Position numbers and translations under genes: made by a program. Of a stretch of 64,000 bases of DNA, positions 8,267 through 16,602 are shown in pieces (positions within the stretch are counted from its first letter, which is position 1; each line of letters starts with the position of its first letter). The DNA is taken from the NCBI RefSeq assembly GCF_018131225.1, contig NZ_JAFCMM010000001.1:2604001-2668000 (forward strand), read 5' to 3'. Source of the stretch: Bradyrhizobium sp. U87765 SZCCT0048 (GTDB lineage: Bacteria; Pseudomonadota; Alphaproteobacteria; Rhizobiales; Xanthobacteraceae). The notes beneath the pieces were generated by a model. The model was not told the DNA's origin and did not search any database. It saw nothing but the letters and a program-made list of their open reading frames with translations.

Positions 8267-9817
8267 CTAGCCGGCAGCGCCGGACGCCGCGGCCGGCTGG
8301 GCATAGGCTTGCGCCAGAAGTTCGAGCTCGCGCGGCAGCATGTCGGCGATCTCCTGGACGTGGGGGATGATATTGGCGCCGGCGATAAAGCCGAAGTCCA
8401 GCTGGTCGCGATAGCTCTGCACGGTGATGTTGAGCGCAAGTCCGTGGGTGGAGATCGAGACCGGAAAGATGTTGAGCAGCTCGGCGCCGACCGCGTACAA
8501 CGTCTGCCGCGGCCCGGGCACGTTGGAAATGGTGACATTGGCGGTCGGTGGCAGGACATCGGGCAGGTTGGAGCGGCTGTAGAGCAGCGCCAGCACCTGC
8601 ACCATGATCGGGGCGCCGAGCATCGACAGGTTCGACATCTGCGGCACCAGCGCCCGCATCGGATGCGACATCTCCTTGGATTTGGTCGATTCGGCGATGA
8701 TAGTCTGCAGTCGCTCGCGCGGATCGGCGATGTGGGTCGCGATCGAACAGACCATGCCGAACACCTGGTTGTTGGCGTCCGCATTCCCTTCCTCGCGCAG
8801 CGAGATCGGCACGGCCGCTGTCAGCGACCGCGACGGCAGCGCGCCGCGCGCATCGAGATAGCGACGCAGCACGCCGCTCGACAGCGCCATCACCACATCG
8901 TTGAGCTTGCCACCTGCCGCCTTCGCCACGGCCTTGGCCTGAGGCAACGACACCGACACGGCCGCATAGCTGCGCTCCGATGAGATCGATTTGTTGAGGA
9001 TCGTCGACGGCGACACCATGCTCGACAGGCTCTCGCGCGACTTCGGGTCGGCCGCCTTCGCGGCCATCTGCGACACGCTCTTGAGCACGCTGGGAATGCT
9101 GCCGGCGAACCGCACCGCGTTCTCGATCTGCATCATGGCGTTGTCGAACAGGATCGAGCCGAGATCGCTCTTGCCGGTGCGCGGCAATTCGACCGACTTG
9201 AGCCCGGCGGACATGTCGAAACGCTGCGCCCAGACCTGCTGGTAGGAATCGAGGAAATCGGCGGCGATATCGCGCGCCTCGCGCTCGGCCTTCGCCGGCT
9301 CGGGTGCCGGATCGATTTTGCGCGGCACCGGCGTGACATCATAGATGATCGATGTCAGCGCCGCGCCGGCGCCACCGTCGATCGCCGCATGGTGCATCTT
9401 GGAATACAGCCCGACCTCGTTATTGGCCATGCCCTCGAAGACATAGAACTCCCATAGCGGCCGTGCGCGGTTGAGCAGCTTGGCATGCATCCAGCCGACA
9501 ATGCGCTCGAGCGTGGCGCGGTCGTGCGGCGCCGGCAGGCTGGCGCGGAAGATGTGGCGGTCGATATCGAACTGGTCGTCCTCGACCCAGCTCGGATGGT
9601 CGATGTCGAGGGGCGTCTTGGCAAGGCGCGATTTGAGGATCGGCGCGATATGCAGCCGCTCGGCGATCATCGCCTTGAAATCCTCGAAGAAGTTGCCCTG
9701 GTAGCCGTCGGGCAGGCGGAAGATCGCCATGCTGCCGACATGCATCGGCATCTCCGGGGTCTCGAGATACAGAAACGACGCGTCGAGAGACGACAGTTTC
9801 CTGCCGATGCCGCCCAT
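8267..9817 (-). CDS. Wax ester synthase/diacylglycerol O-acyltransferase (WS/DGAT family)
   Basis: The 516-residue product carries the WS/DGAT catalytic motif HHxxxDG as HHAAIDG (142-148). It has the family N-terminus (LSSLDASFLYLETPEMPMHVG) and the downstream block NVTISNVPGPRQTLY, close to the PLW/ND-type conserved segments. These enzymes esterify acyl-CoA with fatty alcohols or diacylglycerol to make neutral storage lipids. ATG 9817 has an AGGAGG sequence 5-6 bases upstream; the longer reading to 9955 lacks family similarity. It sits among lipid hydrolases and not far from the PHA genes, consistent with a storage-lipid neighbourhood. Confidence 0.93.
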   Translation of the reverse strand: MGGIGRKLSSLDASFLYLETPEMPMHVGSMAIFRLPDGYQGNFFEDFKAMIAERLHIAPILKSRLAKTPLDIDHPSWVEDDQFDIDRHIFRASLPAPHDRATLERIVGWMHAKLLNRARPLWEFYVFEGMANNEVGLYSKMHHAAIDGGAGAALTSIIYDVTPVPRKIDPAPEPAKAEREARDIAADFLDSYQQVWAQRFDMSAGLKSVELPRTGKSDLGSILFDNAMMQIENAVRFAGSIPSVLKSVSQMAAKAADPKSRESLSSMVSPSTILNKSISSERSYAAVSVSLPQAKAVAKAAGGKLNDVVMALSSGVLRRYLDARGALPSRSLTAAVPISLREEGNADANNQVFGMVCSIATHIADPRERLQTIIAESTKSKEMSHPMRALVPQMSNLSMLGAPIMVQVLALLYSRSNLPDVLPPTANVTISNVPGPRQTLYAVGAELLNIFPVSISTHGLALNITVQSYRDQLDFGFIAGANIIPHVQEIADMLPRELELLAQAYAQPAAASGAAG

Positions 9818-9970
9818 GGTTTTCCTCCTGCCACACCCGACGCCTGCTGGCGTTCTGCTTGCCGCCATTCTGGCACCACGGCAGCGGATGTAAACACGCC
9901 AATGCCCGGCGGACTGCGGGTCACGGGCCCGCGCGCCGCCGCAGCGCAAAAGCAAGGCCAGCCGGTGACG

Positions 9971-10747
9971 TCAGCGGTGGCGGGGAAAGAACGGCGCGAT
10001 CAGGCCGCCCGGCCTGAACGGAGCCCAGGTGCCGACGGGCTGCGCCAGACGGTCCGCGGTCGCCCACAAGGCCGGAGCATGAAAACCGAGGCCGATATGG
10101 GTGGTTCGCACCTCGATGTTCTCGCTGCGCGGGCTCTCCTGCTCAAGGCAGGCTTGCCAGGCGACAACACCGTCGGAACGCGTATAGATCGCCGTGGCGG
10201 GGACCGGCAGCGGGCGTGCCAGTTCGGCTACCCGCGTCGCGCCGACCGCGGTCGCCGGCTGGCCGGTCAACAATTTCCAGATCGTCCGCACATTGCTCGC
10301 TCCAGGCGCGGCAAAGGGACTGCCGAGCGTCACCACGAGCCGCACGCGCGCGGGAATTTCACGGGCAACCTCGCGTGCCAGGATGCCGCCAAGGCTCCAG
10401 CCAATCAGGCTGACCGGCTGGCCGGCGACCGCGAACAGCCGGTCGACCTGCCGCACGATGGCCGGAATTTCGAGCTGTGGCAGCCGCACATTGCGTCCGC
10501 GCCCCCAGCCATGAACATCGTGACCAAGCGAAGCGAGAAAGCCGCGCAATGCGAACGTCGACCGGTCGTTGGCGCCAAGGCCCGGCAACACCAGCACCGG
10601 CTGGGGCGTGCCCCGCGGCGCGAGGCTCAGGAACGGTGCCGCGGCGGCGAGCCCGGCGAGATCAAAAAGCCCTCGCCCCTCAAGCGCCAGCTTGAGCGGC
10701 GACGGCGGTCGGATGACGCCCGCGCGGGCTTCGGAGGGCGAACTCAT
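9971..10747 (-). CDS. Alpha/beta hydrolase, lipase-like
   Basis: This 258-residue protein contains a lipase-type nucleophile elbow, GWSLGG, preceded by VLVLPGLGANDRST, a typical oxyanion strand-loop. A late Asp (YTRSDGVVAWQ) and His (HIGLGFHAPALW) complete a plausible triad. There is no evident signal peptide. The first 68 bases overlap the 3' end of the next upstream hydrolase gene, in a different frame, so the two are probably co-transcribed. It follows the GWSLGG pattern of triacylglycerol lipase/acetyltransferase-like hydrolases. The natural ester substrate is unknown. Confidence 0.8.
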   Translation of the reverse strand: MSSPSEARAGVIRPPSPLKLALEGRGLFDLAGLAAAAPFLSLAPRGTPQPVLVLPGLGANDRSTFALRGFLASLGHDVHGWGRGRNVRLPQLEIPAIVRQVDRLFAVAGQPVSLIGWSLGGILAREVAREIPARVRLVVTLGSPFAAPGASNVRTIWKLLTGQPATAVGATRVAELARPLPVPATAIYTRSDGVVAWQACLEQESPRSENIEVRTTHIGLGFHAPALWATADRLAQPVGTWAPFRPGGLIAPFFPRHR

Positions 10748-11687
10748 CGGCGGCCTCCCTGTCGTCGAACCGGGTCTTGACGCTCCGATCGGCGGCGCGA
10801 CAGTGCCGGACGATGTCGTCGGCCAGCATCGGCGTCACTTCGGCGGGAAAGTCATGACCCATGCCCGGGATGATCTTCAGTCGGGCGCCACGGACATGCG
10901 CGGCGGTATCGATGCCGCCCTCGACCGGCACCAGCGGATCGTCGGCGCCATGTAGTACCAGCGTCGGCGCCGTGATCGTCTCCAGCAGATCGACGCGGCT
11001 GCCGCTCGCCATGATGGCCGCAAGCTGGCGTACCGCGCCAAGCGGATAGTACGAGCGATCGACCGCAGCCTCGACCTTCTGGCGCAGCACCTCGGGCGGC
11101 GTCGGATAGGCCGGGCTGCCGATGGTGCGGAACAGCTTCATGCCGTAGCGAACCAGTTGCTCGCGGTTCTCCGCGTTCGGCCTGCGCCCGAACATCACTG
11201 CGTTCACGCGCGGCTTGGGCCGCGGCAACTTGCGATCCCCGCTCGACGACATGATCGAGACCAGGCTGCGCGTGCGTTCGGGATAACGGGCTGCGACGAT
11301 CTGGGCGATCATGCCGCCCATCGAGGCGCCGACGATGTGGGCGTCCTCGATGTCGAGCGCATCCAGGAGGCCGACCGCATCCGCCGCCATGTCGTCGAGC
11401 GTATAGGGCGCATCGATCTTGCGGCCGAGTACGGTCTTGAACAGCATGCTGGCGAGACGAACCCGCGGCGCTTCGACCAGCTTGGTCGACAGCCCGATGT
11501 CGCGGTTGTCGAAGCGGATGACGCGATATCCCGCATCCGCGAGCTGATTGCAGAAGTTCTCCGGCCACGCGATCATCTGCGTGCCGAGGCCCATGATCAG
11601 CAGCACCGCTGGCCCGGAGACCGGACCCCGCTCGTCATAGGCCAGCTCAAGGCCTTCGACGGACGCAAACTCCACGACGTCTGTCAC
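10680..11687 (-). CDS. Alpha/beta hydrolase, paralogue of the gene at 2869
   Basis: This 335-residue hydrolase starts at GTG 11687, with AAGGA eight bases upstream. It shares its N-terminal pattern with the hydrolase at 2869-3786: LLIMGLGTQMIAW, FCNQLADAGYRVIRFDNRDIG and elbow GASMGG; that gene has LILIMGLAAQMTHW and GASMGG. The acid is likely Asp in HGADDPLVP and the base His in GMGHDFP. After the canonical fold it carries about 35 extra C-terminal residues rich in Arg and Ala, encoded in the region that overlaps the downstream hydrolase gene; this tail could be non-functional. The two genes look like a duplicated family separated by about 8 kb. Confidence 0.85.
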   Translation of the reverse strand: MTDVVEFASVEGLELAYDERGPVSGPAVLLIMGLGTQMIAWPENFCNQLADAGYRVIRFDNRDIGLSTKLVEAPRVRLASMLFKTVLGRKIDAPYTLDDMAADAVGLLDALDIEDAHIVGASMGGMIAQIVAARYPERTRSLVSIMSSSGDRKLPRPKPRVNAVMFGRRPNAENREQLVRYGMKLFRTIGSPAYPTPPEVLRQKVEAAVDRSYYPLGAVRQLAAIMASGSRVDLLETITAPTLVLHGADDPLVPVEGGIDTAAHVRGARLKIIPGMGHDFPAEVTPMLADDIVRHCRAADRSVKTRFDDREAADEFALRSPRGRHPTAVAAQAGA

Positions 11688-11778
11688 AATTCCGATCCTT
11701 CTTCAGACCTTCGGGTGCCAGCACCCGCAAGGGACCACCTCTCCGGGGTCCGTCTTGCCGGTGCGCCCTGGTCCGTCC

Positions 11779-11798
11779 ACAGCCGCGACCGCGGCTGT
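11779..11798. other. Stem-loop in intergenic region
   Basis: ACAGCCGC-GACC-GCGGCTGT forms an 8-base-pair perfect stem with a 4-base loop. It lies about 90 bases upstream of the hydrolase GTG at 11687. No T-tract follows on either strand, so it is not a standard intrinsic terminator. Its role is unknown. Confidence 0.35.
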
Positions 11799-11903
11799 CA
11801 AAAACTTGTCATAAAGGCCGAATGTGCCAGAGTTCGTCTGCAGAAGCCAGTGTCGCGTACATAAAGACCGCCACCTGCGTCGAGATCACGCGCATGTCAT
11901 CAT

Positions 11904-11923
11904 CCGCGGGACGGAACCCGCGG
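11904..11923 (-). terminator. Possible terminator hairpin after the SDR gene
   Basis: CCGCGGG (11904-11910) and CCCGCGG (11917-11923) form a 7-base-pair GC-only stem with a 6-base loop. It lies about 50 bases past the SDR stop in the direction of its transcription. There is no U-tract, so it would be at best an imperfect or Rho-assisted terminator. Confidence 0.3.
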
Positions 11924-11971
11924 GATAAACGGCGCCTGAGCGGCACCGCCGGATCGAATGTCACAAATCTG

Positions 11972-12748
11972 TCACGCGGTGGTGGCGAGACCGCCGTCGA
12001 CCGGGATCACCGCACCGCAGACGAATGCGCTCGCGCGCGAGGCGAGGTAGAGCGCGATGCCGGCCATGTCGTCGGGCTGTCCCATCCGCTTCAGCGGCGT
12101 GCCGGCCAGCGTCTCACGATTGTCCTCATCGGAAATGCCTGCCGTCATCTTGGAGGGGAAGTAGCCCGGCGCAATGCCGTTCACCGCGATGTGTTTCGAC
12201 GCCAGGAATTTGGCCATCAACCGTGTCAGATGATTCACGCCCGCCTTGGAAGCCGCATAGGAATAGGCTTCGAGATGCGTGGTGCGAATGCCTTCGATGG
12301 AGCCGATGTTGATGACCCGGGAATTGAAGTCCGGCGAACCCGCCGCCTCCAGCAGCGGCAGCAGCCGCTGGGTGAGGAAGAACACCGACTTGACGTTGAG
12401 GTCCATCACCTTGTCCCAGCCGCTTTCCGGGAATTCGGCGAAGCTCGCGCCCCAGGAGGCGCCGGCATTGTTGACGAGAATGTCGAGGCGCGTTTCCCGC
12501 TTGCCCAATTCGGCCGCGAGATGCGCGATGCCTTCCATGGTCGAGATATCAGCCGGAATGGAAATGCATTCGCCGAACTGCGATAACTCCTTCGCCAGCG
12601 CATCGCAGGCGTCGGCCTTGCGCGCGCTGATATGCACCCGCGCGCCATTCTCGACATACGCACGCGCGATCATCTCGCCAATGCCGCGGCTGCCGCCCGT
12701 GACCAGCGCGACCTTGCCGCGAACCGAGAACAATTCTTCCACCTTCAT
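11972..12748 (-). CDS. Short-chain dehydrogenase/reductase (SDR)
   Basis: This 258-residue classical SDR has the cofactor motif TGGSRGIG (17-24), NNAG (93-96), and active-site residues Ser150, Tyr164 and Lys168 in YxxxK. The glycine motif followed by Ser-Arg and the later Ser-Ala-Arg-Lys stretch (SARKAD) point to NADP(H). The C-terminal IPVDGG block is intact. It resembles RhlG/3-oxoacyl reductase-type SDRs that reduce beta-keto acyl groups, but the substrate cannot be fixed from sequence. It is preceded by the glutathione peroxidase gene at a 33-base gap on the same strand, so they may share a transcript. Confidence 0.9.
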   Translation of the reverse strand: MKVEELFSVRGKVALVTGGSRGIGEMIARAYVENGARVHISARKADACDALAKELSQFGECISIPADISTMEGIAHLAAELGKRETRLDILVNNAGASWGASFAEFPESGWDKVMDLNVKSVFFLTQRLLPLLEAAGSPDFNSRVINIGSIEGIRTTHLEAYSYAASKAGVNHLTRLMAKFLASKHIAVNGIAPGYFPSKMTAGISDEDNRETLAGTPLKRMGQPDDMAGIALYLASRASAFVCGAVIPVDGGLATTA

Positions 12749-12781
12749 GTCGTCTCTCCCCCGCCGTCTGTCGCGGCCGTG

Positions 12782-13270
12782 TTATTTGTCCGCCAGCAGC
12801 TCTTCGATCTGAGTGGTCAACGACCGGGGCGGCACCGTCGGCGCATGGCGAGCCACGACCGCTCCATGCCGGTCGACCACGAACTTGGTGAAATTCCACT
12901 TGATCGCCTGCGAGCCCAGCAATCCCGGCCGCGCAGCCTTGAGATGGTCATAGAGCGGATGCGCGCTGGCGCCGTTGACGTCGATCTTGGCGAACAGCGG
13001 AAAGGTCACATGATAGCTGGTCGTGCAGAAGCTCGCGATCTCTTCCGCCGATCCGGGCTCCTGGCGCCCGAACTGGTTGCACGGGAAACCCAGCACGGAG
13101 AACCCGCGTGGCGCGTAGGCCTGGTGCAGCGCTTCCAGACCTTCGTATTGTGGTGTGAAACCACACTGGCTGGCCGTATTGACGATCAGCAGGACCTGAC
13201 CCGCGAAACGCTGCAGCGGCGTCTCTTCGCCGGTGAGCAAGCGCGCTGAAAAGTCATACACATTGGCCAT
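12782..13270 (-). CDS. Glutathione peroxidase (Cys type)
   Basis: This 162-residue protein has the complete GPx tetrad pattern: Cys36 in NTASQCGFTPQY, Gln66 in GFPCNQFG, Trp125 and Asn126 in KWNFTKF. A Cys replaces selenocysteine, as in most bacterial enzymes. It reduces hydroperoxides, and bacterial members often use thioredoxin rather than glutathione. ATG 13270 has GGAG six bases upstream; an in-frame ATG at 13306 lacks this and would add 12 residues of no family likeness. No signal peptide is visible, so it is cytoplasmic. Confidence 0.93.
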   Translation of the reverse strand: MANVYDFSARLLTGEETPLQRFAGQVLLIVNTASQCGFTPQYEGLEALHQAYAPRGFSVLGFPCNQFGRQEPGSAEEIASFCTTSYHVTFPLFAKIDVNGASAHPLYDHLKAARPGLLGSQAIKWNFTKFVVDRHGAVVARHAPTVPPRSLTTQIEELLADK

Positions 13271-13373
13271 GGGGTGCTCCGTCGCCACACCTTCCATGTA
13301 AAGCAAGCGGTCGGCGCGTCAACACTGGCGGGTGTTTTAAACGCTCGTCAGAATCATCGCCGGGGCTAGCTGC

Positions 13374-14639
13374 TCAGAACAACGTCTGGAATTCCCGCGA
13401 GCCCGGCGCGCCCTGGGCGCTATCCATGCGGGCATTCATCACCGTGAACAGCTTCGCGACCGTGTTGTGGCGCACCGCCACGGGATTGCGCTCATAGCCG
13501 CCGCGCTGGAAGAAATTCGAAGTCGGCACCACCTCGCGCAGGCTCTGCGGCATCGTCACCATATCGAGACCGGTACCGTCGCCCGTCAGGTTCATCATCT
13601 CGAGCTCTGCGGCCGCAAGCGGGCGCGCCACGCCCTTCTTGCGCGCGAAGATCACCGACGTCAGCAGCTTGTGGGTTTGCAACAAGGGCCCGACATCAAT
13701 GTCGAGCACCATGGCATGGGTGCCCCAGCCCTGCTCGGTGTTGGCGAGCCTTTCGTGGTCGCTCCAGTTGTCCGGCACGGTCTGGCTGAAAGCCACCATG
13801 CGCTTGAGCACGCCGATCTTGTGATCCATCGCCTTGCGTGGTGGTCCGGTCAGGGTGCGGGCACGCTCGCTCAGCACCTTGATGAAATGATCGCCGCGCT
13901 CCGCCAGCAGCTCCACCGTGTTGGTGGTGAGCAACTGGTTGTAGCCGATCGCCGTAGAGATGGCGCGACCGCCGGGCTTGCCCGAGATGAAGCCCGACTG
14001 CATGTCATAGCGGCCGTTGCCACCGGTCTCGAACGCATAGACGCGGACAATCTGGTCGCGCGTCAGCCCTTCGGCCGTCGCCGCGCGAACGTAGGCGCGC
14101 TTGAAGTCGACCTCGGCCGCAGGCCGCTGCGGACTGAACTGGAAATGCTGGCCCGCCGCACGCACGAAATCGGCGACCACCGGAATATATTTTGGCGGCC
14201 GGGTCTCCTTGCCCGGTTCGGGCTCGGGTTCCGGCTCCGGATTCACCGGCCGCTTGGGCCCGCTGTAGACCGGCGGCTGCTCCAGCACATAGTCATCACC
14301 GGTGACCTCGACCCCGTCGCGTCGCTTGGCGTTGCGGGTCTTGCGCTTCTCGGACACCGCGCTCCAGTAGGCCGACGCGTCGGCGTCGAAGGCCGCGCGG
14401 GCCTCCCTGTACTCGGCGAGACGTCGCTTGTATTCGGCGACCGCCGGCGAGGTGAAGAACTGGGCGAGCGCGATCTCTCCGTGATCGGAAGCCGCTGCAA
14501 GCGGCAGCGCGCGCAGCGGAACCGGCCGCAACACGGCGGCAAGCGCGGCGCCGCCACACAGGATCAGCGCGCGCCGCCGATGGATCGACGCAGTGTCACA
14601 CGCAGTATCGCTGCGTCGGGAAGGCGTTTGATTCGACAT
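13374..14639 (-). CDS. Exported lysozyme-fold-like protein (probable Tat signal)
   Basis: This protein has 421 residues. The N-terminus HRRRALILCGGAALAAVL looks like a Tat (twin-arginine) signal, so export is likely. A Lys/Arg-rich helical segment (about 60-115) and a Pro-Glu repeat (PEPEPEPEP) lead into a C-terminal domain. That domain contains AAAEGL-like helices, an acidic FETGGNGRYDMQSG segment and GYNQLLTTNTVELLAE, which resemble the catalytic Glu and the GxxQ motif of lysozyme/lytic transglycosylase folds. I infer a peptidoglycan-acting or lysozyme-like envelope protein; no specific family name can be given. ATG 14639 is chosen because it places the twin arginines near the N-terminus. 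Confidence 0.6.
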   Translation of the reverse strand: MSNQTPSRRSDTACDTASIHRRRALILCGGAALAAVLRPVPLRALPLAAASDHGEIALAQFFTSPAVAEYKRRLAEYREARAAFDADASAYWSAVSEKRKTRNAKRRDGVEVTGDDYVLEQPPVYSGPKRPVNPEPEPEPEPGKETRPPKYIPVVADFVRAAGQHFQFSPQRPAAEVDFKRAYVRAATAEGLTRDQIVRVYAFETGGNGRYDMQSGFISGKPGGRAISTAIGYNQLLTTNTVELLAERGDHFIKVLSERARTLTGPPRKAMDHKIGVLKRMVAFSQTVPDNWSDHERLANTEQGWGTHAMVLDIDVGPLLQTHKLLTSVIFARKKGVARPLAAAELEMMNLTGDGTGLDMVTMPQSLREVVPTSNFFQRGGYERNPVAVRHNTVAKLFTVMNARMDSAQGAPGSREFQTLF

Positions 14640-14786
14640 GCCGCCAGCATAACTGATTTGCCGGCTGTTCCCTGCAGGGTTTCGCGAGGCAAAACGGCGC
14701 GCCACCCCACGGTGACACCGACCGTACAAGTGACGCTCCGTTCATCTGCATTGCAGTGCGGACCGGCGGTCACGGCCGACGAGACC

Positions 14787-15473
14787 TCAGCCGGCAGCCT
14801 GCGCCAGATGGCGGAACATGTGGCTGCGGGCCTCGTCGTCCATCACCGTCTTGAACGCATGCGTATCCTTGAGCGCCACCGCTCGCGCCGCCGCCGGACG
14901 CGCGCCGATCTCGTCGACCAGGCGCTTGAGGTGCGGCAGCTTCGCCCATGCCTCGTCGCCGGCCACGAACGGGATCATCCGCGCCCAGCCCCACACGTCC
15001 ATGTCGACAATGGTGTAGCTGTCGCCGAGCATATAGCGGCGTTCCGCCAGGCGATCGTTGAGAATTGCAAAGTGACGCTGGGCCTCGAACAGATAGCGGT
15101 TGAGCGCATAGGACTGCTGCTCCGGCGCGAAGTGCCGGAAGTGCACCGCCTGTCCGGAATAGGGGCCGACGCCGGTCGCCGCGAACATCAGCCACGACAG
15201 CAGTTCCGCACGCGCCGCCGGCGTGTTCGCCGGCAGGAACTGGCCGGTCTTCTCCGCGAGATAGAGCAGGATGGCATTGCTGTCGAACACTGTCACGCCG
15301 CCGTCGACGATCGCCGGCACCTTGCCGTTGGGATTGATCGCGAGGTACTCCGGCCTGAACTGCTCGCCCTTGCGGGTGTCGACCGGAATCGCTTCATAGG
15401 ACAGGCCGGTCTCCTCGAGAAACAGCGCCACCTTGGTCGGATTGGGGGAACCATTGAAATAGAACTTGAGCAC
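14787..15473 (-). CDS. Glutathione S-transferase, YfcG/Nu-class-like
   Basis: This 228-residue two-domain GST opens with the thioredoxin-fold half: FYFNGSPNPTKVALFLEE, then NPNGKVPAIVDG with the cis-Pro, then DSNAILLYLAEKTG. An all-helical half follows, with GVGPYSGQAVHFRHFAPEQ and YMLGDSYTIVDMDVWGW. The pattern closely follows YfcG/YghU-type (Nu-class) GSTs, which act mainly as glutathione-disulfide oxidoreductases and lack a classical Tyr/Ser nucleophile. It is cytoplasmic. Gaps of more than 100 bases on both sides leave it as a single gene. Confidence 0.88.
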   Translation of the reverse strand: MLKFYFNGSPNPTKVALFLEETGLSYEAIPVDTRKGEQFRPEYLAINPNGKVPAIVDGGVTVFDSNAILLYLAEKTGQFLPANTPAARAELLSWLMFAATGVGPYSGQAVHFRHFAPEQQSYALNRYLFEAQRHFAILNDRLAERRYMLGDSYTIVDMDVWGWARMIPFVAGDEAWAKLPHLKRLVDEIGARPAAARAVALKDTHAFKTVMDDEARSHMFRHLAQAAG

Positions 15474-15595
15474 GACAGGCCTCCCACGGGGTTGAACGAT
15501 ACGTTGCCGTCACGGCATATCGACGCGTTGTTATCCCAGCCGCGCTGGCAGCGGAAGACCATGGTCGTGTCGGACTGCTCTTTGTCAACGTGACG

Positions 15596-16480
15596 TCAGG
15601 CGAGTTGATCGAGCAGATGCTTCACGATCATTCGTTCGGCATCGTTCAGCGGCGCCTGCGGCGGCACCGGATCGCCGATTTCATATCCTTGAACCGACAA
15701 GCCCGCCTTGATGCACGCCGCGAGATTGAAGCGCGCGAAAGCCTCGTTGATGCGCCAAAGCTTGCGCTGCAGGACGAGCGCCTGATCCCAGCGGCCAGCC
15801 CTGCAGAGATCATACAACGCCACGCTCTGCTGCGGCACGATGCAGGCCGGCCCCGCCATCCAGCCGACGCCACCGATCAGCATCACCGCCGCCGGAATAT
15901 GGGCGGAGGCCGCAAACACACGGATATCGTCGCCGCAGCGATTCATGATCGAGAGCAGCCGCCCGGTGTTGGTCGAGGCATCCTTGATGTAACCGATGCG
16001 CGGATGACGCGACAGACGCTCGATGACGTCGAGCGACAGGTCGGAGCGCTGGAACTGGGGATTGGTGTAGATCACGACGGGAATGTCGACGGCGTCGGCG
16101 ATGGCGCGAAAATAGCTCTCGACCTGCGCTTCGCCGATCGGGAAATAGGCTTCCATGATCGCCAGGATGCCGTCGGCTCCCAGCGTCTGGTAAGCCCTCG
16201 CCTGCGCCACCGCATCGGCGGTCGATGTCGAGGCAACGCCCGCAATCACGGGGACGCGGCCATGCACGGCCTCGATCGTCGTGCGCACCACTGCCGTGCG
16301 CTGCGTCGCATTCAGATAGGCGAACTCGCCGGTGGAGCCGAGCGGCGTCAGGCCATGCACGCCGGCCTTGACGAGATCGTCGCACAGGCGCGCCAGCACG
16401 CCGACACGGATCTCTCCGCCGCTATCGATGGGTGAGACGAGATAGGGGAAGACGCCGTGGAAGTCCGCCGTGGAGGTCAT
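15596..16480 (-). CDS. Dihydrodipicolinate synthase (DapA) family lyase/aldolase
   Basis: This 294-residue TIM-barrel protein has the family landmarks GSTGE (48-52), Tyr138 in VIYTNPQ and Schiff-base Lys166 in GYIKDAS. These support a pyruvate- or keto-acid-dependent aldolase/lyase chemistry. The neighbourhood has no lysine biosynthesis genes and the sequence differs from housekeeping DapA in the active-site loop, so it is more likely a sugar-acid or other keto-acid aldolase/dehydratase. ATG 16480 is chosen because the segment upstream (to 16522) does not resemble the family. Confidence 0.85.
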   Translation of the reverse strand: MTSTADFHGVFPYLVSPIDSGGEIRVGVLARLCDDLVKAGVHGLTPLGSTGEFAYLNATQRTAVVRTTIEAVHGRVPVIAGVASTSTADAVAQARAYQTLGADGILAIMEAYFPIGEAQVESYFRAIADAVDIPVVIYTNPQFQRSDLSLDVIERLSRHPRIGYIKDASTNTGRLLSIMNRCGDDIRVFAASAHIPAAVMLIGGVGWMAGPACIVPQQSVALYDLCRAGRWDQALVLQRKLWRINEAFARFNLAACIKAGLSVQGYEIGDPVPPQAPLNDAERMIVKHLLDQLA

Positions 16481-16602
16481 GGTCGCGCAATGCCATCTCG
16501 ATAATGCCGGGATACCCATCAAACGGGCGGTCCCGCCATTCCGTCAAGGGCGCGGCGCGTCGCACTTTGGACGAAGACACCGGCAGGCGTGCACGGATGC
16601 CC

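Noticed and set aside
11779..11923. Strong intrinsic terminators
   Set aside because: Both stem-loops lack a T-tract, so I list them only as weak candidates.
13467..15593. A 708-codon plus-strand frame over the lysozyme-like and GST genes
   Set aside because: It spans two real minus-strand genes and the gap between them, with no family likeness.
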